Shown: positions 42,136 to 50,541 of the stretch, piece after piece
Layout of the letters: the number at the start of each line of letters is the position of its first letter
Position numbering within the stretch: position 1 is the stretch's first letter
From: Ardenticatenales bacterium
GTDB taxonomy: Bacteria; Chloroflexota; Anaerolineae; Promineifilales; Promineifilaceae
DNA: 55,494 nt
Reading direction: 5' to 3'
NCBI GenBank assembly: GCA_020634575.1
Contig: JACKBM010000046.1
Span: 1-55,494 of the forward strand
The notes under the pieces: model-generated
Databases searched by the model: none
What the model was told of the DNA's origin: nothing
What the model saw: the letters and a program-made list of their open reading frames with translations, nothing else
Made by a program: the position numbers and the translations under genes

Positions 42136-42194
42136 ACCTCCGGGAGGCCCAGTAGGCGCTGGTCTCGTCAACATCAGTAGGGCCTCCCGGAGGT
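42136..42194. repeat. Palindrome pair in the 510-bp gap
   Basis: A 15-bp perfect inverted repeat (42136-42150 and 42180-42194) has arms ACCTCCGGGAGGCCC / GGGCCTCCCGGAGGT, each itself palindromic around CCTCCGGGAGG. It lies in the gap between the divergent cupin and SPFH genes (41989-42498), where I see no gene. It could be a dispersed element or a paired regulatory site. Confidence 0.6.
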
Positions 42195-42498
42195 AAGGCG
42201 CCAGCTGTAATACACTCAACGCATTGGCGCGCTTTTGCCGACACGAACTTTGCATTTTTAGCACTTTTCCTCATTATCTATTTCGTTTTCTGTGGCCAAT
42301 TCATTCATTTCTGAGCAGTTGATGGGTCGGTAATGGCCGGTTCTGTTGAAACCCGACGGGACAAATGTACGTATCAGGGGGCAGTGTTTTCTGTTTCAAT
42401 GGGCCACATTCGGCTTATAATGGGCCTGCAGTAATGTGACGCTAGTGCTGGTCATAGCGACGGCACAGCCCCTAGTTAATGTCTATCAGGAGAGGGAC

Positions 42499-43689
42499 AT
42501 GCGTGAGACTTTAGGACGTATTTTTAATCCGCGTCTGATTTTGGGTGTGATTTTTGTTTTCCTGGCCTTTATTGTCGTCACGGTGATCGGTGGCCGCTTT
42601 TTCTACTTCCTGGAACCGGTGGAAGAGTCAGAGATTGGCGTCAAGATCCGTAACAGCCGTATCGAAGAAGTGGTGGGGCCGGGTATCTACAGCGATGTAG
42701 GTATCAATGTACGGCTGGAGCGCGTTTCGACTCAGGCGATTTCTTTTTCGGTCATGGATGCGGAGATCATCACGGCGGACAAACAGCGCATCGGTCTGGT
42801 TGTGAGCGGTGATATTTTCCGGCCTAACGATCGGGATAGCATCCGCACCGGCTGGAATCGGTGGCGTGGGATTTATACGGATGACGAGTTGGCTGTGGGG
42901 CGAGTAGAAGACCTGGCCCAACAATCGATGAAGGTCTGTGTGGGCGACCGCACCTTTGACGACAATATCATCGGTACGGCCCGGGATGAGTTGCGGCAAT
43001 GCATTGACCTGGAGCTGAATACGCTCGTAGCCGAAATCGGCGGTCTGACTGTGGAAAACCTGGTGGTGCCGGAGGTAATCCTGTCCGCTGAGGTGCAGAC
43101 AGCCCTGGACGCCATCGTGCAGAGTCGTCTGGAAACCGAGAAAGCAGCTCAGGATGAGCTGAAGGCTGAGGCTGAAGCGCAGGCTGAGCAGGCACGGCAG
43201 GAAGGTGAGATTCGGGTTGAGCAGAGCCGTTTGCAGGAGCAGACCCGGCAGCAAACTGCCCTGGCCCAGCTTGAGCAACAGCGTCTGGCCGCCCAGCTTG
43301 TCGTCATTGAAGCGCAACGCTCCAATGATCTGGCCCAGCTTGAGTCGGAGCGGCAGTTGATTGAAGCGCAACTGGCCAATGATTTGCTCCAGGCTGAACT
43401 GAGCCTGGAGGTGCGTGAAGCGGAAGCGTTGGCGGCGGCAGCGGCAGCCCGGGCTGAACTGGCTGTGGAGCTGGCCCGCGCCGAACTGTATCAGCAGCAT
43501 CCAGAATATGTACAGCTGCTGATTGTCCAGGCCAACGCCAGCGCCCTGAACCCGACCGACAAGGTTATCTTCATCCCCGAAGGGACAACGCCGACCCTGG
43601 TGTTGCCCGGCCCGGGCATTGTTCCCACCGTCGATGCCGGCGTGACAACAACACCTGCGGATGACGGGGGCGACACCTCGACGCCGTAG
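42499..43689 (+). CDS. SPFH/band-7 domain membrane protein
   Basis: A 396-residue prohibitin/stomatin-like protein. An N-terminal membrane helix (about residues 11-36) is followed by a band-7 domain (about 40-215; EPVEESEIGVKI, RLVVSGDIF-like strands, LRQCIDLELNTL). A long Ala/Glu/Gln/Leu coiled coil (about 220-345) and a low-complexity Thr/Pro/Asp tail complete it. Such proteins form oligomeric membrane microdomains that regulate proteases or channels. The ATG at 42499 has AGGAGAGG upstream; the frame stays open to 42436 without a better start. Monocistronic, with a classical terminator downstream. No protease partner is adjacent. Confidence 0.9.
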   Translation: MRETLGRIFNPRLILGVIFVFLAFIVVTVIGGRFFYFLEPVEESEIGVKIRNSRIEEVVGPGIYSDVGINVRLERVSTQAISFSVMDAEIITADKQRIGLVVSGDIFRPNDRDSIRTGWNRWRGIYTDDELAVGRVEDLAQQSMKVCVGDRTFDDNIIGTARDELRQCIDLELNTLVAEIGGLTVENLVVPEVILSAEVQTALDAIVQSRLETEKAAQDELKAEAEAQAEQARQEGEIRVEQSRLQEQTRQQTALAQLEQQRLAAQLVVIEAQRSNDLAQLESERQLIEAQLANDLLQAELSLEVREAEALAAAAAARAELAVELARAELYQQHPEYVQLLIVQANASALNPTDKVIFIPEGTTPTLVLPGPGIVPTVDAGVTTTPADDGGDTSTP

Positions 43690-43717
43690 GGCGCCGGCAA
43701 TTGCTGACCGATATTCT

Positions 43718-43749
43718 GGCCGCCCCTGCGCAAAGGGGCGGCCTTTTTT
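43718..43749 (+). terminator. Rho-independent terminator after the SPFH gene
   Basis: The arms GGCCGCCCC (43718-43726) and GGGGCGGCC (43735-43743) enclose an 8-nt loop and are followed by six T residues. Confidence 0.93.
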
Positions 43750-43844
43750 GTTGTTAGCGGACATTGTTATTGGCCATTGGCTGGTACAGGCGCATACCCT
43801 ACAATTCAAATTGGTCATAATTTGAATCGACCTGGTAGGAGCAG

Positions 43845-44579
43845 ATGAACAAAGACGAAGCACGGGCCCGCGTCTGGGCCGAATTGATCAAAGTTGCCCG
43901 GCCGGATAGCCGTTATCATTTTGATTTTCAGGAATTTATCCCGGATTTTGCCGGCAGTGAGGCTGCCACGACCCGGTTAACGGCGCTGGATATCTACCAG
44001 ACCGCCGGTAAGCTCTTCATCACGCCGGACAACTGTCTGGAGGCGTTACGGGCGCAGGCGGTTGTCGATAACAAGACCCAGGTTGTCTCGACCTATGGCA
44101 TCCGGCGGGGCTTTTACGCCCTGGCGCCGGCCGATGTACCGGCCGGTCTCGAACAATACGCTGTCCTGCTGGATGGCCTGGAACGGCTGGCCCGGCCGTT
44201 GACTTTGTCCGAACTGCAAGCGGATTACCGGCCGGATCTCCTCGTCACCGGCGCCTCGGCCGTGAACTGCGATGGCGTCCGCTTCGGCAAGGGGCATGGC
44301 TTTTTTGATCTTGAGTGGGCCATCTTCTATGAGCTGGGTCTGGTTGATCAGCACACCCCTATTGTCGCTTTTGTGCACGACTGCCAGCTGGTCGATGTGC
44401 CCCTGGCGCTCTCCCCGTTTGATACCCTTTGCGACTACATCGTCACCCCGACACAAACCATTCAGATTCCGCAGCCGCAGAAGCCGACTGCCGGCGTCAT
44501 CTGGGACAAACTGGCGCCGGGCATGATGGAAGCAATTCCGGCCCTCGCCGAGCTGCGTGCCATGCTGACTTTCAACTGA
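43845..44579 (+). CDS. 5-formyltetrahydrofolate cyclo-ligase family protein
   Basis: A 244-residue protein of the 5-FCL/MTHFS superfamily (COG0212-like). It would convert 5-formyl-THF with ATP to 5,10-methenyl-THF. The substrate/phosphate loop GKGHGFFDLEWAI (about residues 148-160) and DLLVTGASAVNCDG upstream are characteristic. It is longer and more divergent than FolE-clustered YgfA proteins, closer to the MTHFSD type, so the activity is likely but unproven. It sits 29 kb from the fhs/folD genes but fits the same folate pool. The ATG at 43845 has TAGGAG upstream. It is convergent with the pseudokinase operon. Confidence 0.82.
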   Translation: MNKDEARARVWAELIKVARPDSRYHFDFQEFIPDFAGSEAATTRLTALDIYQTAGKLFITPDNCLEALRAQAVVDNKTQVVSTYGIRRGFYALAPADVPAGLEQYAVLLDGLERLARPLTLSELQADYRPDLLVTGASAVNCDGVRFGKGHGFFDLEWAIFYELGLVDQHTPIVAFVHDCQLVDVPLALSPFDTLCDYIVTPTQTIQIPQPQKPTAGVIWDKLAPGMMEAIPALAELRAMLTFN

Positions 44580-44597
44580 AGTCTGGTTCGTGGATAG

Positions 44598-45461
44598 CTA
44601 AATTTTGGGGGTCGGTGGCTGACGCGGCGGTAGCAGGTCGCTCTGGCCGATCTGGGCCAGTTGATCCCGCACGTATGCGGCGCTGACCGGCCGGTCAGCC
44701 GGCGCTGCTGCCAGCAAGGCGTTCACGAGCGTCTCCAGCGATTCGGGTACGCGCTCGTTCAGGTCTGACAGGGCGGGTGGCGGTTGCTGCCAGGCCTGGG
44801 TCTGCTGGAGTAGTGCGGCCGGGTAGGGCGGTTGGCCTGTGGCCAGCTCATAGAGCAGGACGCCAACGCCGTACAGGTCGGTTTGGGCGTTGAGGGGGGC
44901 GCTGGCCCACTGCTCAGGCGCCAGGTAGATGAGCTCGTCGGGTGCGGTGTCTGGACCGGCCGGTGGTAACCGTTCCGGGCTGGGGCCAAAGCCGGTCAAT
45001 TGCACTTGCGGGAAATCCCGCGTGGGCTGGAGCAGGACCGTTTGCCGGTTGAGCGCTCCATGCAATGGGCTGACCGTATGCAGCAGTGCCAGCAGATCAC
45101 ACAGCTCCCGGCCGATGTGGATGACCCGCTCCATGGCCAGCGGCGCCAGCCTCAGCTCCCCGGCGATCGGGTGGGCATCGCTGTACGACCGGATCAGATA
45201 GGGTGTCCCTTCATGGACGCCGGCGTCGTAGGGCAATTGCAGGCCCGGATGGGCCAGGGTGCCATACTTTTCCATCATCCCGGTAAATTGATCGTCAAGC
45301 CGCTTGATTGTCGGGCTGGCCAGGTAATCCAACAGGCTGGCTGTTACCTCCCAGGCGGTGCTATCCTGGCCCTGATAAATTGCGCCGTAACGCCCGCTGC
45401 TTAGCCAGCCCGTCAGCTCATATTCGCCGCCAAGGATAGTGCCAATCATCTGTTCATTCAT
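44598..45461 (-). CDS. Serine/threonine pseudokinase
   Basis: A 287-residue protein with a protein-kinase fold. The glycine loop (LSSGRYGAIYQG, about 20-31), helix-C region, IYLAPEQ (APE motif, near 195) and DLYGVGVLLYELATGQPPYP (near 212-231) are conserved. All three catalytic motifs are broken: the VAIK lysine is Ser42 (VTAS), HRDLKxxN reads HGALNRQT, and DFG reads GFG. It should bind partners or perhaps nucleotide but not phosphorylate. The ATG lies two bases after the stop of the methyltransferase gene, so expression is coupled. A regulatory role for the upstream metalloprotease or methyltransferase is plausible but is inference. Confidence 0.88.
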   Translation of the reverse strand: MNEQMIGTILGGEYELTGWLSSGRYGAIYQGQDSTAWEVTASLLDYLASPTIKRLDDQFTGMMEKYGTLAHPGLQLPYDAGVHEGTPYLIRSYSDAHPIAGELRLAPLAMERVIHIGRELCDLLALLHTVSPLHGALNRQTVLLQPTRDFPQVQLTGFGPSPERLPPAGPDTAPDELIYLAPEQWASAPLNAQTDLYGVGVLLYELATGQPPYPAALLQQTQAWQQPPPALSDLNERVPESLETLVNALLAAAPADRPVSAAYVRDQLAQIGQSDLLPPRQPPTPKI

Positions 45462-45463
45462 AA

Positions 45464-47098
45464 TTACCGCCGGAAACGGGCCTGTTCCGTTTGCAGCTTG
45501 AGCCGCAACCCTTTGGCGGCATCAAACTCGGGGTCCAGGGCCAGCGCTTTTTCCACGTAGCGCAGCGATTCATCTTTCTCGTGCAGCCCGTAATGGCAGA
45601 GCGCCATGTTATGAAAGGTCGTCGCATTTTCGCCATAGAGCTGCAGGGAACGCCCGAGGAACGTCAGCGCCTGGTGGAAATAGCGCATCTGGTACAGCAA
45701 CATGCCGATGTAGAAGGCCAGATCCCACTCTTCGCCGATGGGGTAATAGTTGTCCCACACCTGGCAGATAGCCCAGTACAGCTCTTCCTTGAACGGCTCG
45801 GGCGCGTCGGCGATGGTTTCTAAAAAGGCTGGCAGATTGCGCAGCAGCACTTCGGAATCCCATTGGCTCAGCCGAATCAGCGCCAGCGCCGTTTCCGGGG
45901 GCAGCACGGTGCCATTTTCCTGCAGGCTGGTGACCAGCAGGAAAAAATCATCCGGGCTCATTTCGTCGATGGCTGAGCTGTAGGCCGCCCGCGTTTCCAC
46001 CGCCTCTTCGGCGCTGAAGCCCAGCAGGAACGCCGAAATGTTCAGGCTGATGTGGCGCAGGCGCGGATGATACGTCTGCCCGCCTTGCAAGGCGACGTAG
46101 CGGCCGAAGGCGTGGTAATTGACCATCATCGAAAAGACGGGACCATGGGTGGCGATGTATGGCTCTTCCAGATAGAGCAGATCTTCTTCGCGGCTGTAGC
46201 CTTTGTCACCGGTCAGCAACAGCAACCGGCCATTCGCCAGCTGGCGCCAGCGCTCCAGACATTGCAGCGCCAGGGTGGGAAACAGGAGATCCGTGTTGGC
46301 CAACCGTTCCTGGTACTCGTGCAGGACCTGGTTGAAACTGTCCGAGGCATACGGCCCGTGCTCGACCAACTCATTGTGATAGCTAATCTCGATCCGGCTG
46401 ATCAGCTCCGGATCGGTCAGGTCGGGTTCCGGCTGGCTGGAGTGGATGGTGCTGAGCCGTTCATACAGCTTGCCATTTTCGATGCGGAACAGATCCTGGG
46501 GCACGCTGTCAAAGACGTAATTGGCGATCACGGCGATGGGGTTGGCAGCCTGTTCGGGCGTCAGCGTCTGACCGCTGAGCTGGAGTTGGAGGACGCGATC
46601 CTTCTCCACATCAAAACTGGCAAAATCGAGGACGCCGGCTTCGATAAAGGGCTGGAGTTGCTCGTGGTCCCGCCAGTAGCTGATGTTGGCGGCGGTGAAA
46701 TCCGTCATCACATAGCGGTAAGGGATGGTTTTGAGGCGAGAGTGATCGTGCAGCCGGGCAAATTCGCGCAGGAAAAAATGGGCGAACCGGCCGGTCCCAC
46801 TCCCCAACTCCACAATGTAAATCGGCTGATCGGCGCGCAGGCCGGCGGAGTCAGCCCCCGGCGCGCGCATCAGCTCATAACAGTCGCGGAAAAAGGCAAA
46901 AACAACGCGCGCATAAGCCGCCGCAATAAACGGGTTGCAGGTGACGTAGTAGGGCAATGTGCCCTGGCGCCAATTTTCAATACCGTTTGCCTGGTAGGCG
47001 ACGCGCTGAAAGCCCCAGATCAACGATTCAGACAAGCGGCAATTTTCTTCCAGAAGTACCCCTTTCTCTTCCGGAGCCGTTACCTCATTTTCCATCAT
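45464..47098 (-). CDS. MidA/NDUFAF7-like SAM-dependent methyltransferase with C-terminal TPR repeats
   Basis: A protein of about 544 residues. The SAM-binding motif is YIVELGSGTGRFAHFFL (about residues 90-106), followed by YRYVMTDFTAANISYW. A region with IANYVFDSVPQDLFRI near 185 matches the PF02636-type (MidA) arginine-methyltransferase fold. The C-terminal 110 residues form TPR helices (ALTFLGRSLQLYGENATTFHNMALCHYGLHE, then a second repeat). It may methylate a partner protein recognised by its TPRs. The ATG at 47098 lacks a clear ribosome site; a GTG at 47134, 14 bp after the metalloprotease stop, is the alternative. It lies between the metalloprotease and pseudokinase genes. Confidence 0.8.
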   Translation of the reverse strand: MMENEVTAPEEKGVLLEENCRLSESLIWGFQRVAYQANGIENWRQGTLPYYVTCNPFIAAAYARVVFAFFRDCYELMRAPGADSAGLRADQPIYIVELGSGTGRFAHFFLREFARLHDHSRLKTIPYRYVMTDFTAANISYWRDHEQLQPFIEAGVLDFASFDVEKDRVLQLQLSGQTLTPEQAANPIAVIANYVFDSVPQDLFRIENGKLYERLSTIHSSQPEPDLTDPELISRIEISYHNELVEHGPYASDSFNQVLHEYQERLANTDLLFPTLALQCLERWRQLANGRLLLLTGDKGYSREEDLLYLEEPYIATHGPVFSMMVNYHAFGRYVALQGGQTYHPRLRHISLNISAFLLGFSAEEAVETRAAYSSAIDEMSPDDFFLLVTSLQENGTVLPPETALALIRLSQWDSEVLLRNLPAFLETIADAPEPFKEELYWAICQVWDNYYPIGEEWDLAFYIGMLLYQMRYFHQALTFLGRSLQLYGENATTFHNMALCHYGLHEKDESLRYVEKALALDPEFDAAKGLRLKLQTEQARFRR

Positions 47099-47148
47099 AA
47101 CTTCTGCTCGCTTGCTGCGGATGATCTGGACCACTCAGGGACAAGTGG

Positions 47149-48957
47149 CTAGCGGTATTCCGCTTCCCAGACCTCGTTTTTGTATTGGCTGACATATTCG
47201 GCAAAACGGCGCACATGACGCGGCTCCAGCGGATGGGTGTGCGTGTGGGCGACCGCATTGGGCCGTTTTTCCGCCGTTTTGCTGGAAAGCAGGGAATAAT
47301 CGCCCATCAAGCCGCCGCTTACATATTCACGTGTGCTGCCGCCCCAGAAATTCCACCAGACGCTGTGGGGATTTCCATCCGGGAATTTGCCGACCCAGGC
47401 ATCCCAGGCCGGCTGGGCCAGTCTTAGCTGCGTTTGTTTACGTAGACCACCGTAGCCAGGCCAGGGTTTGCCGGCGGCCCGATTCTGCTGGTGTGTACGC
47501 CACATCTCAGACCAGGAAGGTGATTCTTTCACCTTCTTGTTATACAGATCCTTGGCCTGCTGTTTGAACTTCGGCGGCAGGTTGTTGCCCGTCTGTTTCT
47601 TGTATTCTTGAAAGAGAAATTCGACCTGGTTCGGCGTGTTTTTCCAGCCCCAGACCAGGGTATTGGTGTTGTTAAGCGTGGGGATGTCGGTCGAGGTTGC
47701 CGCCGCTACCAGCTGGTTGTATTTGGCTTTCTGGGCAGCCGTCATCTTCTCATTTTTGTCGGTGCCCAGCGGCGTTTTGCCGGTCAGCCGGGTAATGTCC
47801 GCATGGGTCCGGGCGTATTCGTCTTCCAGACCGATGAGATGGCCAAACTCATGCCCGACCATCGTTTGGACATTTGCGTCATCCAGATTCCAGTTGCCAC
47901 CGTCGGAACGGGTTTTCTTGTCCAGGACGGGCCAGCCCGCATTGCGAGTTTTCCAGTTGGGATGATCACCGCGCCAGAGTAGCACCTGGTTGTCCGGGTA
48001 AATGGTGGGCCCTTTTTTCTTGCCGCCGGCGAGGCCCACCACAAAATTAAGCGGCATGCTGGTGTCTTTGGTGCGGGTTTTCTTGCCGTCCTTATCTTTC
48101 TTGTAGCTGATCTTGAAAATATTCCAGAGCTTCTGGATCCATTTGGCGATGTTGGCGCCTTCGCCCGGCAAATTGGTGAACTTGATGTTGACGGTTACGT
48201 CCAGCTGCTTGTCTTTCTCTTCCCAGCCATAGGACGTCTGCATCCCATAGGTCCCCGGTGTGCTGCCGATCAGATTCTCTTCGTATTCATAGCTGACCCG
48301 GCCATGGCTGACGCCCACCGAGCCTTTCTGATCCAGTTGCTGCCAGGTGTCGTAGGTCGCCTTGCCGTCCTGGGGAATTGTGGCCGATTTCTGGAATCGC
48401 TTGACGGCGCGTTCGGTGCGCCAGCCAAAGATGCCATCGGCCCGGCTGAAGCCTGCCCCTTTCTGGCCGCCCAGGGCTGAGAGCAACTTGTCCTGCAATT
48501 CCACAATCGCGTCGCGGAATTTGCCCTTTTCGTAGCTGGTCATCCGGCGGTTCAGGATGACAGGCAGAGAAGACTGCCAGCCCTTTTTAGCATGGTAGTA
48601 ATAGTCGATATTGTCATGCTGCTTTTTGGTCCAGCCTTTGGGCGCCGGATCAAATTCAGCATTCAGACGATAGTCATGCTGGCCTTTTGCCTTGTCCTTG
48701 AAAGGGGCAAAGGGGTCGCCTTCCCGCTGGATGACGGGCTGTTGATTTTTGCTGACCAATAACCGATTCAGCGCCTTGTTCCCCATGGCACGCTGCAAAC
48801 GCTGCACGTCACCATGCTTCAGCTTTTGCGGGAAGAGCTTGGCACTGGTGACCATCATGGCCGGATTCTGTTCAAAGGCGGGGGGGCGCTCAGGCTGGGG
48901 CGTCGTCTGGGGGGCCTTGGCGTTTTCACTCTTGTTTGTGGGCTTGCGCGAACTCAT
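47149..48957 (-). CDS. Zinc metalloprotease with peptidoglycan-binding domain and eCIS-cargo-like N-terminus
   Basis: A 602-residue protein without a signal peptide. A disordered, charged N-terminus leads to DVQRLQRAMGNKALNRLL (residues 50-67), the LQRxxGNxAxxRLL motif seen before many extracellular-contractile-injection-system-associated proteins, then PVIQRE. A peptidoglycan-binding domain is at about 145-210 (GIFGWRTERAVKRFQ). A metallopeptidase domain carries H369-E370-F-G-H373-L-I-G-L-E378-D379-E, a HExxHxxGxxD/E zinc site. The C-terminal 170 residues are rich in Trp and Lys. It probably cleaves protein or peptidoglycan-linked substrates and may be loaded into a phage-tail-like device; no structural eCIS genes lie in this window. 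GGGGATGAG precedes the ATG. Confidence 0.8.
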   Translation of the reverse strand: MSSRKPTNKSENAKAPQTTPQPERPPAFEQNPAMMVTSAKLFPQKLKHGDVQRLQRAMGNKALNRLLVSKNQQPVIQREGDPFAPFKDKAKGQHDYRLNAEFDPAPKGWTKKQHDNIDYYYHAKKGWQSSLPVILNRRMTSYEKGKFRDAIVELQDKLLSALGGQKGAGFSRADGIFGWRTERAVKRFQKSATIPQDGKATYDTWQQLDQKGSVGVSHGRVSYEYEENLIGSTPGTYGMQTSYGWEEKDKQLDVTVNIKFTNLPGEGANIAKWIQKLWNIFKISYKKDKDGKKTRTKDTSMPLNFVVGLAGGKKKGPTIYPDNQVLLWRGDHPNWKTRNAGWPVLDKKTRSDGGNWNLDDANVQTMVGHEFGHLIGLEDEYARTHADITRLTGKTPLGTDKNEKMTAAQKAKYNQLVAAATSTDIPTLNNTNTLVWGWKNTPNQVEFLFQEYKKQTGNNLPPKFKQQAKDLYNKKVKESPSWSEMWRTHQQNRAAGKPWPGYGGLRKQTQLRLAQPAWDAWVGKFPDGNPHSVWWNFWGGSTREYVSGGLMGDYSLLSSKTAEKRPNAVAHTHTHPLEPRHVRRFAEYVSQYKNEVWEAEYR

Positions 48958-49001
48958 AACTCATCCCCAGGCGGCTCAACTGCGGGTTATTGTACTCAAA
49001 A

Positions 49002-50392
49002 TCAGGGACGATGTATAGCAGCGTGGCCGGCTGGTTCGCGCAGTTCTGACCAGACCTGGCGGTATTTGCCCGTACGGGGATCGCGTTGGGGCACCGTGTG
49101 GTCGTGACGGACAATGGCGCCGCGGATGCCCTGACTGGCGAGGAAGCGTTCCAGCTCACGTCCAATCTGGGAGCGCACTTCGGCCAGGTCATTGCCCGGC
49201 GCCGCTTCCAGCCGGATGGTGAGGCAGTCTGGCGCGGTCTGGAAGAGCTGGTAGTGGCGGACGCCGCCAGCGTTCTCCACCACCGTCTCCAGGGCTAAAG
49301 GCAGGATGCGGACCGTAGCGCCATCAGCTGCGACGAAATTGAGGATGTCACCCTGGCGTCCTTCAACGCGTAGCGCGGGCAGCGGGTTGCCGCAGGGGCA
49401 GGCATCCGGGCGCATGGTGATGCTGTCCCCGAGGTTGTAGCGGATGATGGGCTGGATGTGATTGGCCAGATTGGTGAGGAGGATGGTGTGGGATGGGGTT
49501 CCGGGCGGGACCGGGCGGTATGCCGCATCCACCGGCTCCAGAATGTACCAATCCGCATTCAGATGCAGCCAGCCTTCCTCGCAGCGAAAAGCCATAAACA
49601 TCGCTTCGCTGCAGGCGTAAATCTCCCGGACAGGGCAGCCAAAAGCCGCCTCTGCCTGCGCCTGAACGGCCGGCGTCAAGCCCTCGCCGCTGGTAATAAT
49701 GCACTTGGGTTTGATGGCGAGCTGGCCCGAGCTTTGCGCTGCCGCCAGCAAAATCAGGGCCGAGGGGTAGATGGTCAGCAAGGTAGGCTGCTCCTGATTG
49801 AGAGCCTGAATCAGCTCTGGTAGCGGCGACAGAATTGATAACACCTTGATAGAATTTTACGTAACGGTATTTTCCGGCCCAGGTGAGCCGCACTGACCGC
49901 GCCGGCAAAGTGACCGCCGGTGGCGATCACGAACATTTCGCGAAACTTTCCGCCTTAGCGTCATCAGCGCCAGCCCCACAGGCCCAGCCGAGCGGAAGCC
50001 GCGCCAGGCAGAGTGAATCATAAAGCCGGAGGCGCCGGCTCCCGTAGATGAATACCGGGCTGGCCGGTGCTGCCAGATGTCATCAGACGGTGTAAGCTCA
50101 GCACGAACTTTGCCCGACCCAGGCCGGATCGCCAATAAATGCCAGTGATCTCGGCGAGTAATGGAGGGGTCGGTAACCCAATCCATCAGTGGGCCATCAG
50201 CTGAGTCTTGACCGGTGGGATATCCGTCAGGGACCAGTGCGGCAGATCATTGAGAAGACGGGTATAAAATGGCGAGTGTCCCCGAGCATAGCTCACCAAC
50301 TGGGCCAGACGCTTTTGTTGTAACTGGGCGACTGTCTCAGGATCAGCCCGGCTGGCTCGCATGATTGACCAGAGTTGGGATAAGGTTTTCAT
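49002..50392 (-). pseudogene. Frameshifted PaaK / coenzyme-F390-synthetase-like adenylating enzyme
   Basis: An acyl-adenylate-forming enzyme gene broken into several frames. The N-terminal part (from the ATG at 50392 with an AGGAGG site) ends in LTDIPPVKTQLMAH. The ATP-binding MTSGSTGQPG motif is read in a second frame near 50085-50055, and FVIATGGHFAGAVSA in another near 49930-49890. From 49844 the frame is open to 49002 (EIYACSEAMFMAF, LHLNADWYILEPVDA, YNLGDSITMRPDACPCG). At least two frameshifts are needed. Downstream genes start 45 bp later and look intact. It could be a sequencing or assembly error, but several independent shifts make decay more likely. Confidence 0.8.
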
Positions 50393-50541
50393 CTGAACCC
50401 TCCTGGGCACGCTGGTATGGCGATTTGCCCGGACCACGCCCTGCGCACCCCTTGCGGTTGAGTTAGGATATGGGCTGAACGCAGGGCCAGTAAAGTAACA
50501 ATATTCCTGGCTCATTGTGCAATATTTCCTGGATAAGACCT

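Noticed and set aside
42628..43863. A 411-codon minus-strand frame across the SPFH gene
   Set aside because: It is a shadow of the Gln/Ala/Glu-rich coiled coil on the plus strand; it also runs through a terminator.
46052..47152. A 366-codon plus-strand frame opposite the MidA-like methyltransferase
   Set aside because: The opposite strand has a SAM motif and TPR repeats; this frame has no recognisable features.
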